Of a stretch of 5,435 nt of DNA, positions 1-4,212 are shown one piece after another (position 1 is the stretch's first letter; every line of letters starts with the position of its first letter). The stretch covers positions 4,347 to 9,781 of the forward strand of contig JAAUZS010000083.1 of NCBI GenBank assembly GCA_014804495.1, given 5' to 3'. The notes under the pieces were generated by a model. It ran no database searches and was not told where the DNA came from. It saw only the letters and a list, made by a program, of their open reading frames with translations. The DNA comes from Lachnospiraceae bacterium (GTDB lineage Bacteria; Bacillota; Clostridia; Lachnospirales; Lachnospiraceae). The translations under genes and the position numbers were made by a program.

Positions 1-297
1 GAGCTGTATTATGAGTATGGACTGGTGGCTATAGTGCAGTGCGGAAGGGAATTCCGACTTAACCGAAGCAGCACAATGAATGGACAAAATCCTGTGCTTT
101 TTTTGGATTTTGGTTATTCCGGCAATATTCCGCTGCGTGCGATAAAGGCAGGAGATATTTATCTGGATGTCTTTTCTTCTGAAAAAAAAGAAACATTGTT
201 TAGGCGAAAATGTACAGAAGTTTCCTATATATCTCCGCGGAAATACCTTGACACTGTGGTAAAAAGTGGTTATGATAAATTAGTTAATCGGGCATAA
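1..297 (+). CDS. Unrecognised protein, C-terminal part only
   Basis: The reading frame is open from the first base of the window and ends at TAA (295-297), so the last 98 codons are seen and the true start lies upstream. An internal GTG at 25 could be read as a start, but nothing favours it because no ribosome binding site precedes it. I do not recognise the family. The visible part is soluble-looking, with a hydrophobic, probably beta-rich core (VLFLDFGYSG, about residues 34-43) and a basic tail (RRKC, KYLDTVVKSGYDKLVNRA). There are no membrane segments or cysteine clusters. It lies 96 nt upstream of greA on the same strand with no visible terminator between, so co-transcription with greA-lysS is possible. 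In many Clostridia dusB precedes greA, but nothing here identifies this as the end of DusB. Confidence 0.6.
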   Translation, partial: ELYYEYGLVAIVQCGREFRLNRSSTMNGQNPVLFLDFGYSGNIPLRAIKAGDIYLDVFSSEKKETLFRRKCTEVSYISPRKYLDTVVKSGYDKLVNRA

Positions 298-393
298 CAG
301 ATTTGAGAATTATGCTAAATGAGACAATACGACATCTATAGTAGAGACGACGGAAGAAAAAGAGAAAAATATAGACAGGAAGGGCGAATTGTC

Positions 394-876
394 ATGGAAG
401 AAAAGAAGAATATTTTAACTTATGAGGGCTTAAGAAAGTACGAGAACGAACTGCATGAACTCAAGGTCGTGAAACGTCAGGAAGTTGCTCAGAAAATTAA
501 AGAAGCGAGAGAGCAGGGAGATTTGTCGGAGAATGCGGAATATGACGCAGCAAAAGATGAACAGCGCGACATAGAGGCAAGAATCGAAGAATTAGAGAAG
601 ATTTTGAAGAACGCAGAGGTAGTTGTAGAGGATGAGGTTGATTTAGATAAAATCAACATCGGATGTCAGGTTACTATTCTGGATATTGAATACGCAGAAG
701 AACTGGAATATAAGATTGTAGGCTCTACCGAGGCAAACAGCTTAAAAGGAAAGATTTCCAACGAATCACCTGTAGGCAGGGCTTTGATTGGCAGTAAGAT
801 TGGCGATGTAGTGGAGGTAGAGACTCAGGCAGGTACTTTACAGTATAAAGTGTTGGCTATAAAGAGGTCTAACTAA
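394..876 (+). CDS. greA: Transcription elongation factor GreA
   Basis: GreA enters the secondary channel of RNA polymerase and stimulates cleavage of backtracked transcripts, rescuing arrested complexes. The product is 160 aa, the usual GreA length. Residues about 1-77 form the N-terminal coiled coil. Its tip carries the motif GDLSENAEY (residues 42-50), in which D43 and E46 match the acidic pair that positions the catalytic Mg2+. Residues about 80-160 form the FKBP-like C-terminal domain, with the family signature SPVGRALIGSKIGDVVEV. The frame is open back to an ATG at 319, which would add 25 residues, but the ATG at 394 gives the canonical N-terminus and has AGGAAGGG (377-384) 9 nt upstream, so 394 is chosen. 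lysS follows after 47 nt with no terminator or clear promoter, suggesting one transcript. Confidence 0.96.
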   Translation: MEEKKNILTYEGLRKYENELHELKVVKRQEVAQKIKEAREQGDLSENAEYDAAKDEQRDIEARIEELEKILKNAEVVVEDEVDLDKINIGCQVTILDIEYAEELEYKIVGSTEANSLKGKISNESPVGRALIGSKIGDVVEVETQAGTLQYKVLAIKRSN

Positions 877-923
877 ACAACTTGTGAATGGCAGATAGAA
901 GTAATTTAAGGAGATTTTAGAAT

Positions 924-2936
924 ATGCATTGGTCAGATTTGATCGCAGATGAAATTGTTAAAAGAAACCCGGATAAAGAAGAATATGTATGCGCAGCTGG
1001 AATCAGCCCTTCAGGCTCGATTCATATCGGAAACTTCAGAGATATTGCAACCAGTTTGTTTGTTGTAAGAGCGCTGGAGAGAAAGGGAAAAAAAGCGAAA
1101 CTGCTTTTTTCATGGGACGAATATGACAGGATGCGCAAAGTGCCTGTAAATGTAGCAAAAATTACGGAAGATTTTGATAAATATATAGGATATCCGTATG
1201 TAGATGTTCCCAATCCTTTCGATACGGAACATGCCACATATGCCGAATATTTTGAGAAAGAATTTGAAGAGTCAATTGACAAATTCGGAATCAAAATGGA
1301 TTACCGCCATCAGGCTGAAATGTACCGTTCAGGCGCTTATCGTGATAACATTATTACGGCACTTAATAAAAGAGCGGAAATCTTTGATATCTTAGACAGT
1401 TTTCGCACACAGGATGCGACGGAAGGAGAAAAAGAAGCATATTATCCCGTAAGCATATACTGCAGCGAGTGTCATAGAGATACGACTAAGATAGTATCAT
1501 ACTCCGATGTTGAGAAGAAAGCTGAATATGAGTGTAAATGCGGTCATCATGGTACATTTGATTTTAATAAAGACACAGACTGTAAGCTGGCATGGAAAAT
1601 CGACTGGCCGATGAGGTGGATGTATGAGCACGTGGATTTTGAGCCAGGCGGAAAAGACCATGCCGCGCCAAGAGGTTCTTATGATACAAGCAGAGTTATT
1701 GCTGAAAAGATTTTCGGCTTCAAGGCTCCGATTTTCAAAGGCTATGAGTTCATCGGTATCAAGGGCACAACAGGAAAAATGTCCGGTTCATCGGGCTTAA
1801 ATATGACGCCTGATACATTACTTAAGATCTACCAGCCGGAAATTCTGTTATGGTTATATGCGAGAGTTGAAACAAACAAGGCGTTTGATCTGTGTTTTGA
1901 CGATGGAATATTACGCCAGTATTTTGAATTTGATAAACAGTATGACCAGTATATAAAGGGAGAAGCTGACGACCATGTGAAATCTATAATGGAGAGCTGC
2001 CTTTTGTCAGACAAGCCAATCAAGACGGTTCCGATGTCTCTTCTGGTTCAGCTGGGATCTATAGTTGATTTTAATGTTCCGATGCTTGAGACAGTGTTTG
2101 AAAAGATTGGACAGCCCTACAAATATGCTGATTTCGAGGAAAGACTTGGATTGGCAAAATACTGGCTGGAAAACTGTTCTCCTGAGAATGCCAACAAACT
2201 GATTCCGTATCGTAACTGGGAAGTATATGAGCAGCTAAACGATGAACAGAAGAAGGAAATCACACTGCTGCATGATTATCTGGTGAATGAGAACTATACA
2301 TTGGATGAACTAAACTTCAAGTTGTATGAAATCAGCAAAATAGTATACGGCGCAGATTCGCCCGAACTTAAGAAGATTCAGGGAGAATTCTTCAAAACAG
2401 TGTATAAGTTATTGCTGAACAAGGAGAAAGGACCGAGACTGTATCTTTTCCTGTATGCGATTGAGAAAGAAAGTTTTGTACACCTGCTTGACTTTTCAAC
2501 AGAAAAGACGGAAGAAGAAAAAGTTCCTTTGTCTGAATTAAATAAAGAACCTGAAAAAGAAGAGAAGAAAATCGAATACGGAGATCCTGATCCGGTAGAG
2601 CCTGTGAAGGAGCAGATAAGTCTGGATACTTTCAATCAGATTGATATGAGAGTATGTAAGGTCTTAAAATGTCAGGAGATAAGAAAATCTCACAGCTGCT
2701 ACAAACTGACTTTATTTGACGGAATCAGGGAACGTACAATCGTTTCGTCCATAAAGGCATATTATACGCCGGAAGAAATGGTCGGTAAGAAGATTATCGT
2801 AATAGCAAATCTTGAACCTACCAGAATCACAGGCGTAACCAGTGAAGGAATGCTGGTGGCAGCAACAAATAACGCATGTGGATGTCAGGTGATTTTTGTA
2901 GATGATATTGTGCCGGAAGGGACTATGATTCGGTGA
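924..2936 (+). CDS. lysS: Class I lysyl-tRNA synthetase with C-terminal tRNA-binding (EMAP/Trbp111-like) domain
   Basis: This cytoplasmic enzyme activates lysine with ATP and charges tRNA-Lys. At 670 aa it is longer than the roughly 500-530 aa usual for class I LysRS. Class I identity is shown by PSGSIHIGN (29-37, HIGH-type box), SWDEYDRMRKVP (family-typical, about 63-74) and KMSGSSG (285-291, KMSKS-type box). A cysteine set C180-x2-C183 with C204-x-C206 is a likely zinc site. The middle and helical C-terminal part (about 300-520) corresponds to the anticodon-binding region. A Lys/Glu-rich linker (about 525-564) leads to an OB-fold tRNA-binding domain (565-670) with IDMRVCKVLKCQEI, YYTPEEMVGKK and GVTSEGMLVAA, very like the MetRS C-terminal domain. 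The start has AAGGAGA (908-914) 9 nt upstream. The gene follows greA and ends 12 nt before a terminator. Class II motifs are absent. Confidence 0.95.
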   Translation: MHWSDLIADEIVKRNPDKEEYVCAAGISPSGSIHIGNFRDIATSLFVVRALERKGKKAKLLFSWDEYDRMRKVPVNVAKITEDFDKYIGYPYVDVPNPFDTEHATYAEYFEKEFEESIDKFGIKMDYRHQAEMYRSGAYRDNIITALNKRAEIFDILDSFRTQDATEGEKEAYYPVSIYCSECHRDTTKIVSYSDVEKKAEYECKCGHHGTFDFNKDTDCKLAWKIDWPMRWMYEHVDFEPGGKDHAAPRGSYDTSRVIAEKIFGFKAPIFKGYEFIGIKGTTGKMSGSSGLNMTPDTLLKIYQPEILLWLYARVETNKAFDLCFDDGILRQYFEFDKQYDQYIKGEADDHVKSIMESCLLSDKPIKTVPMSLLVQLGSIVDFNVPMLETVFEKIGQPYKYADFEERLGLAKYWLENCSPENANKLIPYRNWEVYEQLNDEQKKEITLLHDYLVNENYTLDELNFKLYEISKIVYGADSPELKKIQGEFFKTVYKLLLNKEKGPRLYLFLYAIEKESFVHLLDFSTEKTEEEKVPLSELNKEPEKEEKKIEYGDPDPVEPVKEQISLDTFNQIDMRVCKVLKCQEIRKSHSCYKLTLFDGIRERTIVSSIKAYYTPEEMVGKKIIVIANLEPTRITGVTSEGMLVAATNNACGCQVIFVDDIVPEGTMIR

Positions 2937-2948
2937 TGTGATTATATC

Positions 2949-2983
2949 AAATTGAGGTCGCGGTTTGCGGCCTCAATTTTGTT
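2949..2983 (+). terminator. Rho-independent terminator of the greA-lysS unit
   Basis: A 13-bp stem (2949-2961 with 2967-2979, one G-T wobble at 2958/2970) encloses a 5-nt GGTTT loop and runs into a T-rich tail (AATTTTGTT). The stem is symmetric, and its 5' arm begins with AAA, so it could also work on the minus strand. It starts 12 nt after the lysS stop and separates the housekeeping unit from the accessory region. Confidence 0.9.
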
Positions 2984-2992
2984 AAGATAAGG

Positions 2993-3060
2993 GCAGTTCG
3001 CAAAGTGTGCTTCCCGTTGTTTCTCACAATACCTTTGCAATTGCCATAAACGAGAACTGC
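2993..3060. other. Intergenic nested inverted repeats, possible structured RNA
   Basis: GCAGTTC (2993-2999) is perfectly complementary to GAACTGC (3054-3060). Directly inside it GCAAAG (3000-3005) pairs with CTTTGC (3033-3038), and TGTG (3006-3009) can pair with CACA (3025-3028). Together these make a stacked stem of 7, 6 and 4 bp with a 15-nt bulge (3039-3053) and a 15-nt apical loop. I see no promoter for it, and it matches no RNA family I know. It could be a small RNA fragment, a remnant of a mobile element, or chance. Confidence 0.3.
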
Positions 3061-3083
3061 AGTAAGAATGAGAAAAAATTACG

Positions 3084-3105
3084 ATAAATTCATCGAATAA
3101 TTTAT
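3084..3105. promoter_or_regulatory. Candidate antitoxin operator (dyad at the toxin-antitoxin promoter)
   Basis: ATAAATT (3084-3090) and AATTTAT (3099-3105) form a perfect 7-bp inverted repeat with an 8-nt spacer, touching the first base of the -35 box. Phd/YefM antitoxins commonly bind dyads at their own promoter, so this is a reasonable operator. The AT-rich composition makes chance possible. Confidence 0.4.
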
Positions 3106-3133
3106 TGATAGAATGGATAGACTATGTTATGAT
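3105..3133 (+). promoter_or_regulatory. Sigma-A promoter of the toxin-antitoxin pair
   Basis: TTGATA (3105-3110) and TATGAT (3128-3133) are separated by exactly 17 nt, each differing from consensus at only one or two positions. Transcription would start near 3140, leaving a leader of about 25 nt before the antitoxin ATG. Confidence 0.75.
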
Positions 3134-3164
3134 AATTTTATAAATTTCGAAAGGATGTGGGTAT

Positions 3165-3434
3165 ATGCCAACGATTGCACCGGTTTCAGATTTAAGAAAT
3201 TATGGCAGTGTTTTAGAAAAAGTATCTACCGGCTCGCCTGTATATTTGACACGGAATGGACACGGAGCATACAGCATTCGTGACATGAAAGATGAGGAAA
3301 ACTTCCAGAAAGCAGAGGCAATGATTCAGTTGCTGTGTGAACTTAATGCCGGTATCCGCTCAGCAGAGGATGAAGGATGGATTTCAGAGGATGATTTCCG
3401 AAGCCATTTTATAAATAGAAGGAATGACAGATGA
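3165..3434 (+). CDS. Phd/YefM-family antitoxin of a type II toxin-antitoxin system
   Basis: This 89-aa protein should bind and neutralise the toxin encoded just downstream and repress the shared promoter. The N-terminal half (about 1-45) has the Phd/YefM DNA-binding and dimerisation pattern: VSDLRNYGSVLEKVSTGSPVYLTRNGHGAYSI-type, read as SDLRNY (8-13), then GSPVYLTRNGHGAYSI. The C-terminal half (about 45-89) is helical and acidic (DEENFQKAEAMIQLL, EDEGWISEDDF) and would form the disordered or helical toxin-binding arm. AAAGGATG (3150-3157) lies about 8-9 nt before the ATG. The stop codon overlaps the toxin start by 4 nt (ATGA), the usual coupling for such pairs. The family call is from recognised sequence pattern, not an alignment. 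Confidence 0.88.
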   Translation: MPTIAPVSDLRNYGSVLEKVSTGSPVYLTRNGHGAYSIRDMKDEENFQKAEAMIQLLCELNAGIRSAEDEGWISEDDFRSHFINRRNDR

Positions 3435-3751
3435 CAAAATATAAAATCCGCTATACACCGGAGGCAATGCGCGATATGGACGCGGTATGGGATGGCGTGT
3501 ATGAAGCATCAAAAGCGCCTGATGTTGCTGATAGGTATGTGAATGATTTTATTGACGAGATAGAGAAGAGAAAGCTGTTTCCATTTTCAGGAATACCGCT
3601 TGTATACAGAGGGCTTTTTACCGGTTTTTATGCAGTCCATTTTAAAAAGTATAAGGCGTTCTACCGCATACATGATAGCTATATAGAAGTTATCAGGATC
3701 ATTATGGAAAAAATGGATTATATGAATATATTGTTTGGTGAATCCGAATAA
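3431..3751 (+). CDS. RelE/ParE-family toxin of a type II toxin-antitoxin system
   Basis: This 106-aa protein has the layout of the RelE/ParE fold: an N-terminal strand YKIRYTPEAMRDM (4-16), helices with APDVADRYVNDFIDEIEK (29-46), then the strand series LFPFSGIP (49-56), FYAVHFKKYKAFYRI (66-80) and YIEVIRII (84-91), ending in MDYMNILFG (95-103). RelE-like members cleave mRNA on the ribosome and ParE-like members poison DNA gyrase; the sequence does not decide between them. The segment before the last strand (MEKM, 92-95) lacks the arginine or histidine often found there, so activity is not certain. AAGGA (3419-3423) lies 7 nt before the ATG, and the start overlaps the antitoxin stop by 4 nt. 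The 3' end overlaps by 34 bp with the convergent regulator remnant, and no terminator is visible between them. Confidence 0.88.
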   Translation: MTKYKIRYTPEAMRDMDAVWDGVYEASKAPDVADRYVNDFIDEIEKRKLFPFSGIPLVYRGLFTGFYAVHFKKYKAFYRIHDSYIEVIRIIMEKMDYMNILFGESE

Positions 3752-4044
3752 CCTTCCGGTATTTCTTTCACATCATCAGCATAGCACCCTATTCCATACG
3801 AAAACGGAAAACCTCTGGCACTAAAGTTTTCCTGTGTAATGCCTAAATATTCTGGTACCTTTTTATGTAATTCATTTTGATAATACTCTTCCCAAAATGC
3901 AGGAATCTCTTCTCCACAGCTTTCATATGTAAATATTTTGGTATGCGCAAGCAGCCTGAGCTCTTCTTTTTCCTCAATACGATAATCTATTATAATACTA
4001 CCTCCCGCTGATATTTTAATAATAAGCTTATTAAAGAATTTCAT
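3718..4044 (-). pseudogene. Truncated AraC-type regulator remnant: half of a GyrI-like effector-binding domain
   Basis: The open frame encodes 108 aa. Residues 21-99 match the first half of a GyrI-like (integron-associated effector-binding) domain: YRIEEKEELRLL, IPAFWEEYY (47-55), EYLGITQEN (65-73) and FSYGIGCYADDVKEIPEGY (81-99). Such domains are two tandem SHS2 (beta-alpha-beta-beta) modules; only one is present, and the last 9 residues are read out of the toxin gene's end. Residues 1-20 (FFNKLIIKISAGGSIIID) resemble the linker that follows an AraC helix-turn-helix, which is missing. The ATG at 4044 is chosen because AGGAG (complement of 4051-4055) lies 6 nt upstream and a promoter precedes it. 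The frame stays open to an ATG at 4098, but that lies inside the promoter. It may be a degrading gene that is still transcribed, or a functional single-module protein. Confidence 0.65.
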
Positions 4045-4069
4045 CCGAAACTCCTGATTTATCACTCTG

Positions 4070-4098
4070 ATTATAGCGTATCTTATCAGGGGATTCAA
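4070..4098 (-). promoter_or_regulatory. Sigma-A promoter of the regulator remnant
   Basis: On the minus strand TTGAAT (complement of 4093-4098) and a perfect TATAAT (complement of 4070-4075) are 17 nt apart. Transcription would start near 4063 and reach the ATG at 4044 after about 20 nt with a good ribosome binding site. A promoter this close to consensus is unexpected in front of a gene fragment. Confidence 0.75.
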
Positions 4099-4128
4099 TC
4101 GTCATAAGCGTGAAATAAAAAACGTGAA

Positions 4129-4144
4129 TTGTAATACTTTACAA
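4129..4144. promoter_or_regulatory. Candidate operator: dyad over the -35 box of the ATPase gene
   Basis: TTGTAA (4129-4134) and TTACAA (4139-4144) form a perfect 6-bp inverted repeat with a TACT spacer, fully covering the -35 hexamer at 4138-4143. A dimeric repressor bound here would block RNA polymerase. No regulator gene for it is identifiable in the window apart from the neighbouring truncated remnant, which has no DNA-binding domain. Confidence 0.4.
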
Positions 4145-4166
4145 AATAACGTTCCGGTAGTATTAT
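4138..4166 (+). promoter_or_regulatory. Sigma-A promoter of the ATPase-nuclease gene
   Basis: TTTACA (4138-4143) and TATTAT (4161-4166) are separated by 17 nt. The expected transcription start is near 4173, giving a leader of about 40 nt. It is back-to-back with the minus-strand promoter at 4070-4098; the two -35 boxes are 39 nt apart. Confidence 0.75.
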
Positions 4167-4170
4167 GTAA

Positions 4171-4209
4171 TTAGTTCGGATGAAACCGAGTCGGAAAGGA
4201 CCGAATTAA
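4171..4209 (+). promoter_or_regulatory. Structured leader of the ATPase gene with the ribosome binding site in a hairpin loop
   Basis: Two 14-nt hairpins follow each other: TCGG-ATGAAA-CCGA (4176-4189) and TCGG-AAAGGA-CCGA (4191-4204). The second presents the Shine-Dalgarno AAAGGA (4195-4200) in its hexaloop, 12 nt before the ATG. An alternative 9-bp pairing, 4171-4179 with 4201-4209 (one G-T wobble), excludes both. The element may control translation, or the DNA repeats may be protein sites. Confidence 0.45.
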
Positions 4210-4212
4210 AAC

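Noticed and set aside
303..340. Possible promoter before greA (TTGAGA with TATA-like bases downstream)
   Set aside because: No -10 hexamer lies at 16-18 nt from TTGAGA: the expected position reads AATACG, and TCTATA is too far away.
319..393. N-terminal extension of greA from ATG 319 (25 extra residues)
   Set aside because: It has no ribosome binding site, the added residues are not part of the GreA fold, and ATG 394 gives the standard 160-aa protein with a well-placed AGGAAGGG.
877..923. T-box or other riboswitch before the LysRS gene
   Set aside because: The greA-lysS gap is only 47 nt and has no terminator hairpin or T-box sequence, so there is no room for such an element.
1022..2635. 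Open frames on the minus strand and in another plus frame inside lysS (1022-1294, 1204-1395, 1829-2023, 2378-2635)
   Set aside because: They lie wholly within a strongly conserved gene, have no ribosome binding sites or recognisable motifs, and show low-complexity Ser/Phe composition typical of antisense shadows.
3740..3800. Bidirectional terminator between the convergent toxin and regulator remnant
   Set aside because: No stem longer than a few base pairs and no T-tract were found where the two frames meet.
4045..4098. 18-residue N-terminal extension of the GyrI-like remnant from ATG 4098
   Set aside because: The extension would be encoded by the promoter itself (-35 at 4093-4098, -10 at 4070-4075), and the ATG at 4044 has a clear AGGAG at 6 nt.
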